Origin: Bartonella sp. JB63
GTDB taxonomy: Bacteria; Pseudomonadota; Alphaproteobacteria; Rhizobiales; Rhizobiaceae
DNA: 64,000 bases
Assembly (NCBI RefSeq): GCF_002022665.1
Contig: NZ_CP019788.1
Coordinates: 992,001 to 1,056,000, forward strand
Reading direction: 5' to 3'
The first letter of the stretch is position 1. Each line of letters opens with the position of its first letter. Both the position numbers and the translations under genes were made by a program. Of the stretch, positions 19,549-30,659 are shown one piece after another. The notes below the pieces were generated by a model. The model searched no databases and was not told where the DNA came from. It saw only the letters and a list, made by a program, of their open reading frames with translations.

Positions 19549-20025
19549 AATACTCTTAAATTTAGATGTGAGTTGTAGAAAAGTTCATGTAGATAAAAAA
19601 GAGAGATTTAATAATATTATTGAAATTATATAGACCTATAAAATAAATACTCAAAAGATAATTATTTATATGAAATTATCTTCTCTTAGATGTTATACTT
19701 TAACATTACAGAGCTATTATAAAAAATAATAAGAATTAAATAACCTGTATTATATTTGAATGAGTAATCAATTGAGTATCAATAAATGAGGGTATTAAAA
19801 ATAGTTTTCACACTTTTATATAAGGTAAAATATCAAAGCTGTAATACTAATCAACAGATTTTAGATCGATTTTAAGTGGTATATAATTAAAAAATTCAAT
19901 CGATGAAAATAAACACTCACTCTAATTTCATCAACTGAAATTATAGAATTTTTTGTTGATTAAGATTATTAACTTTATTCATTCTATGTAAAAGCGCATA
20001 ATAATTTTTTTTCAAGGTAGAATAT
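19549..20025. other. AT-rich spacer, no gene seen
   Basis: 477 bases without a coding-like ORF. It contains a purely AT/TC hairpin (stem TAATTTC/GAAATTA, 19923-19943) followed by a T-run, which could be a weak terminator, and a second AT-rich inverted repeat near 19659-19684. Neither is convincing. Confidence 0.4.
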
Positions 20026-20697
20026 ATGACAAATGATAATTTTATTTATGAAGTTAATGAAGAAATTCGTCAAGAAAAATTTTACGCTTTTTGGAAACGT
20101 TATGGTTTTTTAATCATTGGGGTAATTATTGTTTTTATTTTGATGATAGCTTTCTATCAAATTTATCAGCAGCAGCAGATGAGTAAAGCCAGCAATGTTG
20201 GTGATACATTTATAAAAAGCCTTGATTTAGCGGATGAACATCATTTCGATGAAGCGATTAAGCACTTAGAAAGTGTTAAAAAATCTGATTTTGGTGGATA
20301 TCCTTTTCTTGCTAATTTACGTGAAGCTTCTCTGTGGATGGAACGAGGTGATGCTGTTAAATCAGTAAAAATGTTTGATATGATTGCAGCTGATGAAAAA
20401 GCACCGCAGATTTTGCGGAAAGTTGCAAAAATTCGGGCAGCTTATATTTTAGTTGATATAGGAACATTAGATGATGTGATACAGCGTGTTAAGGATATGG
20501 CCAATGATATTGATCCTATGCGCATGTCTGCAAGAGAAGCCTTAGGCTTAGCTGCTTATAAAGCTGATAAAATGGACAATGCAATTTATTATTTCCAGAA
20601 AATTGTTGAAGAGAGCGCTCTAGGATTTAAAGTAACAGATAGAGCAAAAATTATGCTTGATCTTATTCGAGCGAGTGGAAAAATAAACAAGGAATAA
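20026..20697 (+). CDS. YfgM-like TPR membrane protein
   Basis: A 223-residue protein with the N-terminal block [13 protein letters not shown], one membrane helix at about residues 30-47, and a TPR-like helical tail. This matches the DUF2133/YfgM group, whose E. coli member binds SecYEG and periplasmic chaperones. As in many Proteobacteria it sits directly upstream of der, with only four bases between its stop and the der ATG. The exact role in alphaproteobacteria is not established. The start is supported by CAAGG about eight bases upstream. Confidence 0.85.
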   Translation: MTNDNFIYEVNEEIRQEKFYAFWKRYGFLIIGVIIVFILMIAFYQIYQQQQMSKASNVGDTFIKSLDLADEHHFDEAIKHLESVKKSDFGGYPFLANLREASLWMERGDAVKSVKMFDMIAADEKAPQILRKVAKIRAAYILVDIGTLDDVIQRVKDMANDIDPMRMSAREALGLAAYKADKMDNAIYYFQKIVEESALGFKVTDRAKIMLDLIRASGKINKE

Positions 20698-20701
20698 ATT
20701 G

Positions 20702-22135
20702 ATGAGCCTTACCATTGCTATAGTTGGTCGACCTAATGTTGGAAAATCGACACTATTTAATCGTTTGGTTGGGCAAAAGCTGGCTCTGGTTGATAATCAA
20801 CCGGGTGTAACTCGTGATCGACGCATACATCCAGCTAAACTTCAAGATCTGCACTTTAATGTCATTGATACAGCTGGTTTAGAAAAAGCAGATAACCATA
20901 CACTTGAAGGTCGTATGCGTTCCCAAACAAAGATTGCCATTGATGAAGCAGATCTCATTTTATTTGTGCTTGACGCTAAGAGTGGGATAACGTCTAGTGA
21001 TTTAGATTTTGCTTCACTTATTCGCAAATCAGGAAAACCAATTGTGCTCGTTTCCAATAAATCTGAGTCAAAAACAGCGACAGCAGGAGAATACGAATCA
21101 TGGTCATTAGGGTTGGGTGAGCCTTGCCCAGTATCTGCTGAACATGGTCAAGGTTTCTCAGACCTTCGTGATGCTATTGTAGATGCTATTGGTGCAGACA
21201 AAGTTTTTGATCTGCAGAAAGAAAAAGAAAATGCTCATATTACTGCTACACAGATTTCATCTATTAATGATAATATTGATGACAAAGTAGAAGAAGATCC
21301 TGTTTACGATGAAAAAAAAACCATTCGCGTAGCAATTGTTGGTCGTCCAAATACAGGGAAGTCAACACTTATCAATAGCATGTTAGGGCAAGATCGTTTA
21401 CTGACAGGACCTGAAGCTGGTATTACTCGCGATTCTATTTCCGTAGATTGGGAATGGAATAATCGTTGTATTAAACTTTTTGATACTGCAGGTCTGCGTC
21501 GAAAATCAAAAGTTCAAAAAAAATTAGAAAGACTTTCTGTTGTAGATTCTTTACAAGCAATCCGTTTTGCCGAAGTCGTTGTGATTGTTTTTGATGCAAC
21601 TGCATCTTTTGAAAAGCAAGATTTACAAATCTCTGATCTTGTGATTCGTGAAGGGCGTGTTCCTATAATTGCTTTTAACAAATGGGATCTTATTGAAAAT
21701 CACCATGAAGCGTTAACTACTTTATATGAAAAATGTACTCGTCTTCTTCCTCAAGTGAAAGGCTTGAGAGCTGTCCCTTTATCAGGTCAGTATAGTCAAG
21801 GGATTGATAAATTGATGGAAAATATCATGATGATGCATCGTGTATGGAATCGTCGTATTTCTACAGGAAAGCTTAACCGTTGGCTTAAAACAATGATTGT
21901 CAATTATCCACCACCAGTTGTTTCCGGACGTCGACTTAGGATTAAATACATAACACAAATTAAGACACGTCCTCCTGGATTTGTGATTTCTTGTTCGCGA
22001 TCGGAAGAAATACCTCAATCATATTTGCGTTACCTTTCTAACGGACTGCGAGATAAATTTGATATGCAAGGTATACCAATTCGTTTATCTTTGCGAACAT
22101 CTGATAATCCTTTTGCAGAACGTATAAAAAAGTAA
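20702..22135 (+). CDS. der: ribosome biogenesis GTPase Der (EngA)
   Basis: Der is a 50S assembly factor with two tandem GTPase domains and a KH-like C-terminal domain. Both P-loops are visible (GRPNVGKST near residue 8 and GRPNTGKST near residue 215), with DTAGL switch II motifs and NKxE/NKWD specificity motifs. Length 477 fits the alphaproteobacterial type with an acidic linker (residues about 185-205). A TTG at 20699 precedes, but ATG 20702 with AAGGA upstream is the natural start. It is probably cotranscribed with the YfgM-like gene. Confidence 0.97.
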   Translation: MSLTIAIVGRPNVGKSTLFNRLVGQKLALVDNQPGVTRDRRIHPAKLQDLHFNVIDTAGLEKADNHTLEGRMRSQTKIAIDEADLILFVLDAKSGITSSDLDFASLIRKSGKPIVLVSNKSESKTATAGEYESWSLGLGEPCPVSAEHGQGFSDLRDAIVDAIGADKVFDLQKEKENAHITATQISSINDNIDDKVEEDPVYDEKKTIRVAIVGRPNTGKSTLINSMLGQDRLLTGPEAGITRDSISVDWEWNNRCIKLFDTAGLRRKSKVQKKLERLSVVDSLQAIRFAEVVVIVFDATASFEKQDLQISDLVIREGRVPIIAFNKWDLIENHHEALTTLYEKCTRLLPQVKGLRAVPLSGQYSQGIDKLMENIMMMHRVWNRRISTGKLNRWLKTMIVNYPPPVVSGRRLRIKYITQIKTRPPGFVISCSRSEEIPQSYLRYLSNGLRDKFDMQGIPIRLSLRTSDNPFAERIKK

Positions 22136-22328
22136 TTTTCCTTCAGATATTGAGTAATTGTTAAATTTTATAAAATTAAAAACCGACATTTGGTCACTTA
22201 ATTGTTTAAAAAACAAGTATTTGCAAATCTTTGAAAATTTAATGTATATTAGATTTCTAAGCAATAAAATAAATTTTAGGTGTTTTTATTTATCTATAAA
22301 ATCTTTGTGTTAGACCTCTTTTGAGGAC

Positions 22329-22357
22329 TTGACGAATAAATCTGACAGCAATATGCT
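22329..22357 (+). promoter_or_regulatory. probable promoter of the atp (Fo) operon
   Basis: TTGACG (22329-22334) and TATGCT (22352-22357) are spaced by 17 bases, about 55 bases ahead of atpI. This is the best sigma70-like match in the spacer. Confidence 0.6.
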
Positions 22358-22411
22358 ACACAAGACCTGGTAAAGTATATTGTAACCTTGTTATTAATTA
22401 AGGAGCCAATT

Positions 22412-22837
22412 ATGGCGAAGGGCGATGGACCCGATATGCCAAAAAGGGATATTGAAAAACAAAAACACAAACGAGTTTCTTCTCTTCAATCAGAAGATTT
22501 AGAGCGTCGTAGCAGCAATTTAGAGTTAGCTTTCATCAGTAAAAAAGTGTTAAAGGAGGAACAATCTGAAGTTGAAGGAGAAGAACAACAAAAAAAAATG
22601 GCATATGTTGTTAAGTTGTCGAGTGAATTTCTGGCAAATATTATTGTGGGAGCTGTTTTAGGATTTGGATTTGACAAATTATTAGGTTCATTACCATGGG
22701 GATTAGTATTTTTTCTTTTTCTTGGATTTGTTGCTGGTACATTAAGTATTCTTCGATCTGTAAAATATATTGCTCCCAGCCGATTAGAACAACGTGGTGC
22801 TTTGCAAAAAAATAAAGAAGATAATAGAGAGGTTTAA
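22412..22837 (+). CDS. atpI: ATP synthase protein I
   Basis: A small (141-residue) membrane protein encoded first in Fo operons, thought to help c-ring assembly or Mg2+ handling. The N-terminal half is hydrophilic and charged. Two hydrophobic helices (about residues 72-90 and 94-115) contain the [13 protein letters not shown] and [13 protein letters not shown] patterns of the family. ATG 22412 follows an ideal AAGGAG; an upstream in-frame TTG (22388) lacks one. The atpB start follows the stop by two bases. Confidence 0.9.
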   Translation: MAKGDGPDMPKRDIEKQKHKRVSSLQSEDLERRSSNLELAFISKKVLKEEQSEVEGEEQQKKMAYVVKLSSEFLANIIVGAVLGFGFDKLLGSLPWGLVFFLFLGFVAGTLSILRSVKYIAPSRLEQRGALQKNKEDNREV

Positions 22838-22839
22838 AA

Positions 22840-23598
22840 GTGACATCGCACGCTCCCGATCCTATTCATCAATTTGAGATTTCACGACTGATTAATATTT
22901 CTATTGGAAATATGGATTTGTCTTTCACAAATGTATCGTTCTTTATCGTTTTGACGGTTGTTCTATCTTCAACGTTTCTTTTTATTTCATCATCAAGTCG
23001 TCGGTTAGTTCCAACGCGGATGCAATCTATTTCCGAAATGATTTATGAATTTGTAGCATCAACTTTGCGAGAATCATCTGGCACACAAGGAATGAAATTT
23101 TTTCCTTTAGTTTTTTCATTATTCGTTTTTGTTCTTGTTGCCAATTTTATTGGCTTATTCCCTTATTTTTATACAATTACTTCTCAGATTGTGATTACTT
23201 TTTCATTAGCGATGTTGGTAATCTTGACAGTAATTGGGTATGGTTTTTATAAACATGGATTAAATTTTTTAAAACTCTTTGTTCCCAGTGGTGTTCCTAT
23301 TATCGTTCTACCTTTGGTTACAATAATTGAGGTTATTTCTTTTTTGTCTCGTCCTATTAGTCTTTCATTTCGTCTGTTTGCTAATATGCTTGCAGGTCAT
23401 ATTACGCTTAAAGTATTTTCTGGCTTCATTGTTTCAATGGTTGGGATTGGAATCATAGGTTTAGGCGGTGCGATTTTATCACTTGCTATGACTGTAGCAA
23501 TTACTGCTCTTGAATTTTTAGTTGCTTTTCTTCAAGCTTATGTTTTTACAGTTTTAGCTTGTATGTATATCAATGATGCAATCCATCCAGGGCATTGA
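22840..23598 (+). CDS. atpB: ATP synthase Fo subunit a
   Basis: Subunit a forms the proton half-channels of Fo. The essential arginine is in [16 protein letters not shown] near residue 180, and [14 protein letters not shown] near the C-terminus carries the conserved glutamine/tyrosine helix. Length 252 with about six hydrophobic helices is normal. It starts with GTG 22840 preceded by AGAGAGG. It is the second gene of the Fo operon; the F1 genes are not in the window, as is usual for Rhizobiales. Confidence 0.97.
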   Translation: MTSHAPDPIHQFEISRLINISIGNMDLSFTNVSFFIVLTVVLSSTFLFISSSSRRLVPTRMQSISEMIYEFVASTLRESSGTQGMKFFPLVFSLFVFVLVANFIGLFPYFYTITSQIVITFSLAMLVILTVIGYGFYKHGLNFLKLFVPSGVPIIVLPLVTIIEVISFLSRPISLSFRLFANMLAGHITLKVFSGFIVSMVGIGIIGLGGAILSLAMTVAITALEFLVAFLQAYVFTVLACMYINDAIHPGH

Positions 23599-23649
23599 AA
23601 CCGACGGATTTTCGTCAAATTATGCAATTTCACTTCAAAGGAGAATAAT

Positions 23650-23880
23650 ATGGAATTAGTACTTGCAGCAAAATATATTGGTGCCGGTCTTGCTTGCTTC
23701 GGTATGGCTGGAACCGCACTCGGTCTTGGAAATATTTTTGGAAGCTACCTTTCTGGTGCTTTACGAAACCCATCAGCAGCAGATAGTCAATTTGGTCGTT
23801 TAGTATTTGGTTTTGCTGTAACAGAAGCTTTAGGTATTTTTTCACTGCTTATTGCCCTTTTGCTTCTTTTTGCAGTTTAA
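23650..23880 (+). CDS. atpE: ATP synthase Fo subunit c
   Basis: The proton-carrying c-ring subunit, 76 residues in two helices. The polar loop RNPSA lies at residues 39-43 and the ion-binding glutamate is E59 (AVTEALGIF). No sodium-type ligand pattern is apparent, so proton coupling is expected. The start has GGAGAATAAT upstream, a strong binding site as expected for a subunit needed in many copies. A hairpin follows directly (separate entry). Confidence 0.97.
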   Translation: MELVLAAKYIGAGLACFGMAGTALGLGNIFGSYLSGALRNPSAADSQFGRLVFGFAVTEALGIFSLLIALLLLFAV

Positions 23881-23895
23881 TCATTTCTAAAAACC

Positions 23896-23929
23896 ATGTC
23901 TGTTTTATCGATTGATTGAGAACAGACAT
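23896..23929 (+). other. intercistronic hairpin after atpE
   Basis: A perfect 9-bp inverted repeat, ATGTCTGTT (23896-23904) and AACAGACAT (23921-23929), with a 16-base loop, starts 16 bases after the atpE stop and lies 90 bases before the next gene. The tail (AATTTTAAC) is too weak for a strong terminator. It may stabilise the upstream mRNA or attenuate transcription into the b subunits. Confidence 0.5.
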
Positions 23930-24018
23930 AATTTTAACTCTTAATAAATAAAGTGAGTTATTGCTCATCAAAGGCTTTTATTAATAGAATCAGAATGATT
24001 ATTTCGAAGGAAAATTAA

Positions 24019-24651
24019 ATGTTGATTTCTAGCGATGATGCAAAAAATACTAAAATGCCAGAACGTTTTGATGATGAATCAGAGTTTGATCATGAAGATA
24101 CTGAGATGCCTGAGTATCATGGTAATGAAGTAGAGTTTAATAGTATTACAGAGCATACAAGTCGCGCTTTTCCACCGTTCGATTTTATGTATTTTGGTTC
24201 ACATTTTCTTTGGCTAGCAATTTCTTTTGGATTTTTCTATCTTTTCATTTCTCGTGTAATAGTACCACGTATCGGTGGTGTTATTGAAACACGTCGAGAT
24301 CGGATTGTATCTGATTTAGATCAGGCAATGCGTCTGAAACAGGAAGCAGATACTGTAGTTAAACTCTATGAAAAAAAATTAGAAAAGACTCGTTTAGAAG
24401 CAAAAGCTTTAATACAGGTAGAGCGTAATGACATCAAAATAAAAGCTGATCTTCAACGAAAAAAAATTGAAGAAGATTTAGAGAAAAAGTTAAAAAAATC
24501 TGAAGATAAAATTAAAGAAATTCAAAATAAAGCAATGCAGAATGTTGGTTTAATCGCAGAAGAAATTGCTTTTGAAATCGTTAAGAAATTAATTGATGTT
24601 GATGTTAGTAAAAAATCTGTCAGCTCAGCTGTTAAGGCTGTACGTCATTAA
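24019..24651 (+). CDS. atpF2: ATP synthase Fo subunit b'
   Basis: The b' subunit of the peripheral stalk (210 residues), found with a separate b in alphaproteobacteria and photosynthetic bacteria. An acidic N-terminal extension of about 50 residues precedes [18 protein letters not shown], the single membrane helix at about 58-80, and [11 protein letters not shown]. The rest is a long charged coiled-coil. AAGGAAA precedes the ATG. The acidic N-terminal tail varies among species. Confidence 0.93.
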   Translation: MLISSDDAKNTKMPERFDDESEFDHEDTEMPEYHGNEVEFNSITEHTSRAFPPFDFMYFGSHFLWLAISFGFFYLFISRVIVPRIGGVIETRRDRIVSDLDQAMRLKQEADTVVKLYEKKLEKTRLEAKALIQVERNDIKIKADLQRKKIEEDLEKKLKKSEDKIKEIQNKAMQNVGLIAEEIAFEIVKKLIDVDVSKKSVSSAVKAVRH

Positions 24652-24662
24652 GGATCACAAAA

Positions 24663-25157
24663 ATGACTGATACATTTTGGGCTTTTATTGGATTAGTTCT
24701 TTTTTTAGCTCTTTTAATCTATTTTGAAGTTCCAGCTATATTGATACGTAAGCTTGATATGCGTGCAAAACGTATTAAGGATGAGCTTGATGAAGCTCTT
24801 CGTCTTCGTGAAGAGGCACAGGAAATACTTGCTGAATATCAGCGTAGAAATCTGGAAATAGAAAAAGAAATGCAAGAGATTATTGCTGAGGCTCAACGTG
24901 AAATTGAAGTTATTCTTATTGAAACTCGCGCAAAAACAGAAGAATATATAAAAAGTCGTAATAGATTAGCGGAACAGAAAATTGCTCAAGCAGAAGTTAA
25001 TGCAGTGCGAATGGTTGCTTTATCTGCCATTGATTTAGCAGTTTCTGCTGCAAATACCCTTCTTATAAAAGAATTAAACGCTGAGCGAGCGAATAGCTTA
25101 ATTAAAGAGTCTCTTGTTAAAGAGTCTCTAAAAAAAGTAAAAACATACTTCAATTGA
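24663..25157 (+). CDS. atpF: ATP synthase Fo subunit b
   Basis: The second stalk subunit (164 residues): an N-terminal helix (FWAFIGLVLFLALLIYF, about residues 5-21) followed by a charged coiled-coil with the family motif LDEALRLREEAQEIL. It pairs with b' to connect Fo to F1. It lies 11 bases after atpF2, with AAGGATC before the ATG. It is the last recognisable gene of the operon. Confidence 0.95.
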   Translation: MTDTFWAFIGLVLFLALLIYFEVPAILIRKLDMRAKRIKDELDEALRLREEAQEILAEYQRRNLEIEKEMQEIIAEAQREIEVILIETRAKTEEYIKSRNRLAEQKIAQAEVNAVRMVALSAIDLAVSAANTLLIKELNAERANSLIKESLVKESLKKVKTYFN

Positions 25158-26191
25158 TATGCCCTTGATTAGAATTTGTTCAATAAACTATTGAGAATAG
25201 ATGTTTAATTTATTGACTATTGAGATTATAATTGACTGTTGAAATATTGTTATGATGTAAAATTATCCCTACCATGCATCTTAAGAAAAGAATTTTTTGA
25301 TGAATTTTGAAACAAATAAACAAAACAACAGATTATTCGACTATTACTTAATTTTAATTTTACCACAAGTTTTAAATTATAAGATAATAATTAACATTAA
25401 TCTTGCTTTATGATTAGAAATTGCTGATTTAAATAATGCAGAGCCTTAACTGAGGTTATAATTTAGAAGTTTTTATTCGCAGTAAATGTGACATAAGGAT
25501 CTGATAATAAATATTTCCCTTTTGAATAACTAAAAAGCCTTTAAAGAAATTTTTTGATTCACGTCAGCTCTAAAAATGTTTGGTAGTGAAACCTGAATTT
25601 ATAAGCTAGCTAGAAAATTATACTAAACAATATTTTTTACTGAACAGTAGAATTTTATAATCATAGTAAATTTTTATCAAGCTAAGAAATAACAACTTAA
25701 AATAGCTATTGAAGTAAGTGGTTCTGCTATAATCTTGTAATTATTGTTTTGTAAAAAGAAAAAATAGCAGTATTTCCTTTTATACATAAAAACTGTTATC
25801 CAAAATATAAAGTTACAAAAGAAGATATAATAGCTGACAATTATAAATTTTATTATACTAGAGCTCCCAAAGATTAAAGAAATATAAAAAAAAGCAACTC
25901 CAATAAGTTTTATTGAATTTGAAAATTAAATAAGTGCAATTGTTAGATTTATGATAAAATTATAAAATTTCTAAAGATGCGACAACTTTCAAAAGTATCG
26001 AAATTTGGTAGTTCTAAGACTCTAATAAAATTCAGTTTTACGGTAAAATTATGATTTTTAAACAATATGCAAATTTGTAAGACGTTACATCTTATGTTGT
26101 ATAAAGAGATAAAATTTTTAATAGGTAATAGAGGCTACACTGAAAAAACAATCGAAACAAACAGGAAAAAGCAATAGCCTTAATATGAAAA
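25158..26191. other. 1-kb AT-rich region without recognisable genes
   Basis: No ORF of 60 codons or more and no coding-like shorter ORF was found on either strand. Stop codons are dense in all frames. In other Rhizobiales rnhB (ribonuclease HII) commonly follows atpF, but I could not find its GIDEAGRG-type motif here. It may be a decayed gene, a spacer or an unannotated RNA; the sequence does not decide. Confidence 0.5.
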
Positions 26192-27547
26192 TTATTTCTC
26201 AAAAATACTTTTATCTGTTGTACATAATATCTGGCTTGTTATAGTTCCAGCCAACATTGAACCATTTACGTTAAGAGCCGTACGTCCCATATCAACTAGA
26301 GGTTCAATAGAAATTAATACAGCGACCAAAGTAACAGGAAGTCCCATAATTGGTAAAACAATCAACGCAGCAAAAATAGCTCCTCCGCCAATACCAGCAA
26401 CACCAATCGAACTTAATGTTACAACACCAACAAGGGTAACTATCCAAATAGGATCAAAAGGATCAATACCAACAGAAGGTGCTATCATAGTCGCAAGCAT
26501 AGCTGGATAAAGACCTGCACAACCGTTTTGTCCAATTGTCGCACCAAAGGAAGCTGCAAAACTGGCAATTGACTGAGGTACACCAATCCATTGAGTTTGT
26601 GCCTCAATATTCAAAGGAATACTAGCAGCACTTGAACGACTGCTAAAGGCAAATGTTAAAACAGGAAAAACTTTTTTGAAAAAGCGAAATGGATTAATGC
26701 CTGATATACCAAGTAATATAATATGAACTCCAAATATAAGAATAATACCAACGTAAGAAATGACAATAAAAGCCAATAACTTTAAAATATCCGCAACGTT
26801 TGAAGTTGCTCCCACCTTAGTCATAAGTGCAAAAATACCATAGGGTGTTAAAGAAATTACAATACGTACTAATCGCATAGTTAAAGATTGTATAACCTGA
26901 ATCAATAAAAGAACCTTTTCTCCTTTATCTGGTTCATCCTTTTTTAAAAGAATAACCGCTGCTCCTAAAAAAGATGAAAAAATAACAACACTAATAATTG
27001 ACGTAGGCTTTGTCCCTATCAATTCAGCAAATAAATTTTGAGGAATAAATGATAAAATCACCTTTGGTATATTTATATTGTCAAACTGAGACATATGACT
27101 TCCAAGAATAGCCGATATATCTTCTCCTCCATGCACCAAACCATTTGTAGTGAGACCAAAGAGATTAACCACGAAGATACCAATCAATGCGGAAAAAGAT
27201 GTCGTCAAAAGGAGTATTGAAATTGTTATTATACCAATCCTGCCAACAGCATAAACAGAATGCAAATGTGCTACTGCCGAAACGATAGAGACAAAAACCA
27301 ATGGCATAACAATCATTTTTAACAACGATATATATCCATTACCAACAATGTTAAACCATTCAACAGACTCTAATAGAATGGGATTACCTTCCTTATAAAT
27401 AATCTGCAAAATACTACCAAAAATCAAACCAGCAACAAGGCTTATTATAACGTGCAACGTAAGACTTTTTTTAATTTTCTTGCTATGAAAAAGGCATAAC
27501 AAAAAAATAATAAATAAAATTAAATTAATAAAAAAACTAAATGTCAT
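26192..27547 (-). CDS. tcyP: L-cystine symporter TcyP (YdjN-like)
   Basis: A 451-residue inner-membrane transporter of the dicarboxylate/amino acid:cation symporter family. The blocks [23 protein letters not shown] near residue 62, [15 protein letters not shown] near residue 297 (serine-rich re-entrant hairpin) and [19 protein letters not shown] near residue 330 match E. coli TcyP much more closely than the glutamate carriers. Cystine uptake is therefore predicted. It is transcribed alone from ATG 27547; no strong binding site or terminator was seen. Confidence 0.9.
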   Translation of the reverse strand: MTFSFFINLILFIIFLLCLFHSKKIKKSLTLHVIISLVAGLIFGSILQIIYKEGNPILLESVEWFNIVGNGYISLLKMIVMPLVFVSIVSAVAHLHSVYAVGRIGIITISILLLTTSFSALIGIFVVNLFGLTTNGLVHGGEDISAILGSHMSQFDNINIPKVILSFIPQNLFAELIGTKPTSIISVVIFSSFLGAAVILLKKDEPDKGEKVLLLIQVIQSLTMRLVRIVISLTPYGIFALMTKVGATSNVADILKLLAFIVISYVGIILIFGVHIILLGISGINPFRFFKKVFPVLTFAFSSRSSAASIPLNIEAQTQWIGVPQSIASFAASFGATIGQNGCAGLYPAMLATMIAPSVGIDPFDPIWIVTLVGVVTLSSIGVAGIGGGAIFAALIVLPIMGLPVTLVAVLISIEPLVDMGRTALNVNGSMLAGTITSQILCTTDKSIFEK

Positions 27548-27843
27548 TACTTATGCCTAGTATTATTATTTTTTATAATTAAAAAGAAAATTATTTATCT
27601 AAAATAAAATATCTTCAAAAAAAAATAAATTTATGAATACTTCCTTATTTTATTCCAGCGTAAATAATACACAATTAAAGTACGCAATAATAATCAAATA
27701 ATTTATTTTCAAGAATATAGAAATTCTCATAATAATCGCAAAGATCTTGTTTAAAAAACCAAGTGACTAAGATCACTTAATTAAAAAATATTAGCGAAAA
27801 GAGCTCCCTATTGTTCATAAATATTTTTTCCTCTATCAACATA

Positions 27844-28257
27844 TCAAAGCAGCAAATTTTTTAACGCTTGAATCAATGGCTTATCAGCATCAGGCATAGA
27901 ATATTTATCAAGACTACTAATGAAAACCCATTCTAAATTTTGCCCTTCTCGTCCTTTTGGAACCCCCTTATAATGACGACAAGTATATAATGGCATTAAC
28001 AGATGAAAGGTTTCATAATTATAACTTGCAAACGTTAAAGGCAATAAATCATTTGGCTGAACACGAATGTCAAGCTCTTCTAATAATTCACGAATTAATG
28101 ATGCCTCTGGCGTTTCACCTTTTTCAATCTTTCCACCAGGAAATTCCCATAAACCAGCTAATGATTTTCCTCGAGGTCGTTGCGCAAGCAAAACCCGATT
28201 ATCATGATCTAATAATGCACATGCAACAACAAGAAGAAGTGATTTTTTTATATACAT
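27844..28257 (-). CDS. mutT: 8-oxo-dGTP diphosphatase MutT
   Basis: A 137-residue Nudix hydrolase that removes oxidised dGTP from the nucleotide pool. The Nudix box runs from GGKIEKGETPE to RELLEELDI with all the glutamates in place. RPRGKSLAGLWEFPGG just before it is typical of MutT. ATG 28257 is the likelier start; an in-frame TTG lies at 28269, and neither has a good ribosome binding site. The argJ gene lies upstream on the same strand, as in other rhizobia. Confidence 0.92.
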   Translation of the reverse strand: MYIKKSLLLVVACALLDHDNRVLLAQRPRGKSLAGLWEFPGGKIEKGETPEASLIRELLEELDIRVQPNDLLPLTFASYNYETFHLLMPLYTCRHYKGVPKGREGQNLEWVFISSLDKYSMPDADKPLIQALKNLLL

Positions 28258-28387
28258 ACTAATGGCCAAAAAAATAGATGACTATTATTTTTCCTATTGT
28301 AAATTTCTATCCTAAAATAAACAACTAATATCTAGTAATTCTCTCAAAGTACATAAATATCAAATATTCAAGTTTGTGTTATATGAA

Positions 28388-29626
28388 CTAACTTCTATAA
28401 TCACCATTAATCGAAACATATTCTTTCGTTAAATCGCAAGACCAAACCGTTGCTTTCCCACTTCCAAGGCCAATATCAACACAAATCTTAATGTGTTGAC
28501 CCTTCATATAAGCACTCACTGCTTCCTCACTATAATGAGGATCACGTTCACCATTGAAAGCCAAACGATGTTCACCAAACCAAATTTTCAATCGATCGCG
28601 ATCTGCTTCAACACCTGCTTTACCAACTGCCATAACAACCCTTCCCCAATTGGCATCTTCACCCGCAATAGCTGTTTTTACAAGTGGCGAATTTGCAACT
28701 GATAGAGCAATAGTCTTAGCAGCACTATTTGTTGAAGCGCCAATTACAGATACCTCAATTAAATGACGAGCTCCTTCACCATCACAAACAACTTGTAATG
28801 CAAGTTCATGCAAAAGCTCACGCAAGTGCTTTGTAAATGTCAAATAACGGGGATCAGATTGACTTTTCAAACAAGGGAGATAACCCTTCGCTTTTCCTGT
28901 TGCAAAGACCATTAATGTATCAGACGTTGAAGTATCACTATCGACAGTAATTGAATTGAAAGTTTCCTGAACAGCTTCTGATAACATAATTTGGAGTATA
29001 TCTGAAGAAATCGATGCATCACTCACCACAAAAGAAAGCATCGTTGCCATATCTGGTGCAATCATACCAGCACCTTTTGCAATCCCATTAATAGTAATAA
29101 GCTCCCCCCCAAAATCAAATTGACGTGTCGCAAGTTTTGGAAACGTATCAGTTGTCATAATAGCTTTCGCAGCTTCTAACCAGTGTCCCTCCTCAGCTTT
29201 AAAAGCCATATCAGGCAAAAGATTTAAAATACAAGCCTCATCCATTGGTTCACCAATAACACCTGTAGAAGCTATAAAAATTTCATTTTCTTGCGCCTTT
29301 AAAGTATTGGCTGCAGAATGTACTATTGCATTTGTTGTCCGCTTACCTTTATACCCTGTAAAAGCATTTGCATTTCCAGAATTAACAACAAGACCCCTAG
29401 CAACCCCGTGAAAAAGCGATGCACGACAATGATCTACTGCAGAAGACCGACATTTTGAACGTGTAAAAACACCTGCTACGTTGGCTGGTTCATCAAACAC
29501 AATAAAAAGAAGATCTGTACGGTTTTTATATTTAATACCAGCTTCGGCTGTCGCTATCCGCACACCGGATAATATTGGAAGCTCTTGTATTTTTTTAGGT
29601 GACAAAGGCGATATCTTGACAGCCAT
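28388..29626 (-). CDS. argJ: glutamate N-acetyltransferase / amino-acid acetyltransferase
   Basis: ArgJ transfers the acetyl group from N-acetylornithine to glutamate in arginine synthesis. The autocleavage site that creates the alpha and beta chains is the Ala-Thr bond in PDMATMLSF, with nucleophile near Thr195. KGAGMIAP just before it and the TSTSDT motif near residue 228 are hallmarks. Length 412 is normal. Whether it is mono- or bifunctional cannot be told. It sits 79 bases after the parvulin gene, separated by a terminator-like hairpin. Confidence 0.96.
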   Translation of the reverse strand: MAVKISPLSPKKIQELPILSGVRIATAEAGIKYKNRTDLLFIVFDEPANVAGVFTRSKCRSSAVDHCRASLFHGVARGLVVNSGNANAFTGYKGKRTTNAIVHSAANTLKAQENEIFIASTGVIGEPMDEACILNLLPDMAFKAEEGHWLEAAKAIMTTDTFPKLATRQFDFGGELITINGIAKGAGMIAPDMATMLSFVVSDASISSDILQIMLSEAVQETFNSITVDSDTSTSDTLMVFATGKAKGYLPCLKSQSDPRYLTFTKHLRELLHELALQVVCDGEGARHLIEVSVIGASTNSAAKTIALSVANSPLVKTAIAGEDANWGRVVMAVGKAGVEADRDRLKIWFGEHRLAFNGERDPHYSEEAVSAYMKGQHIKICVDIGLGSGKATVWSCDLTKEYVSINGDYRS

Positions 29627-29660
29627 ATATGCTTTTCCATAAATTCAGTTGAATGCAACT

Positions 29661-29697
29661 TAATAAAGCTGCTGAGTCTTTTAAAAGACCCAGCAGA
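29661..29697 (-). terminator. rho-independent terminator of the parvulin gene
   Basis: On the minus strand, CTGCTG-G-GTCTTTT pairs with AAAAGAC-T-CAGCAG (29696-29669), a stem of up to 13 pairs with one mismatch, followed by CTTTATT. It lies 10 bases after the stop and before argJ. Confidence 0.75.
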
Positions 29698-29705
29698 GGA
29701 AAATA

Positions 29706-30659
29706 TTATTCTCCTCCATCTAAATTGGATGTTTCACCCAAAAATGGTGCTCCATTTTCATTAATTGACTGCATGAGTTTTGCAAAATTAGAATCAGGAT
29801 ATTTTACATCAACCTCACTCCGCAAGTCAGTGATAAGCGTTTGATATCGTTCTCTTATAAGCTGTGTACGCAATACATCCTTAACATCATCAAAGACGGG
29901 AGGCTGTTTCAAACGACGATCTTCTACCTTAATAACATGCCAACCAAACGGACTTTCAACAGGCTTTTTAGTATATTCGTTGACTTTCAAATTAAATGCA
30001 ACCTCTTCAAATGGTTTAACCATTTGACCACGACTAAAATAACCAAGATCTCCACCAACAGCAGAAGAACCATCTGTTGAGTCCTTTTTTGCAACTTCTT
30101 CAAAATTTTCACCTTTATTCAAACGATTAATAATTGCTTCCGCTTCTTCTTTTGTCTTAACTAAAATATGACGCGCTTTAATCTCATCTTCTTTAGGTAA
30201 AGCAGCAATTTCCTTATCATAAAGAGCTTTCACATCAGCATCTGCAATCTTATCAACAATCATTTCTTTAAAATAAAGTTGCTGAAGAATATTATCCCGC
30301 ATTACTGCCATACGCTTATCATAAGCTTCTGTTTTATCCATTTTCTTCTTTAGTGCTGCTTTAGCAAGCGCTTGCATATCTAAATAGGCTTTTAAAACTG
30401 TTACACGACGTTGTTCATCAGGAATACGAACTAAATTAGGATTTATTTCGAGTGCTAGTTCATCCAATTGCCCCGCCGTAATATTTTTTCCATCAATCAC
30501 TGCTATTACATGAGAAAGAGGAACTGTTTTTTCAACAGCTTTCTCTAAAGTATCTAAATCACTTTTTGCAGACTTTACATTCTCTTTGGCTATTACATCC
30601 ATATTTATGTTAACCAGTAAAGTTGATGCCAAAAATAGAGCACTAAAATTGAATTTCAT
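29706..30659 (-). CDS. periplasmic peptidyl-prolyl isomerase (parvulin/PrsA-like)
   Basis: A 317-residue secreted folding factor. The signal peptide covers about residues 1-25. A SurA_N-like helical region (about 55-160) precedes a parvulin domain (about 165-260) with IKARHILVKTKEEA, SSAVGGDLGYFSRGQMVKPFEEVAF and SPFGWHVIKV. GGGAG stands eight bases before ATG 30659. It probably assists outer-membrane protein folding. It is divergent from secA, and rhizobial genomes show the same argJ-parvulin-secA order. Confidence 0.9.
   Translation of the reverse strand: MKFNFSALFLASTLLVNINMDVIAKENVKSAKSDLDTLEKAVEKTVPLSHVIAVIDGKNITAGQLDELALEINPNLVRIPDEQRRVTVLKAYLDMQALAKAALKKKMDKTEAYDKRMAVMRDNILQQLYFKEMIVDKIADADVKALYDKEIAALPKEDEIKARHILVKTKEEAEAIINRLNKGENFEEVAKKDSTDGSSAVGGDLGYFSRGQMVKPFEEVAFNLKVNEYTKKPVESPFGWHVIKVEDRRLKQPPVFDDVKDVLRTQLIRERYQTLITDLRSEVDVKYPDSNFAKLMQSINENGAPFLGETSNLDGGE

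Noticed and set aside
19923..19943. AT-rich hairpin before the YfgM-like gene as a terminator
   Set aside because: The stem is only seven weak pairs and lies far from the upstream stop; such repeats are expected by chance in this AT-rich DNA.
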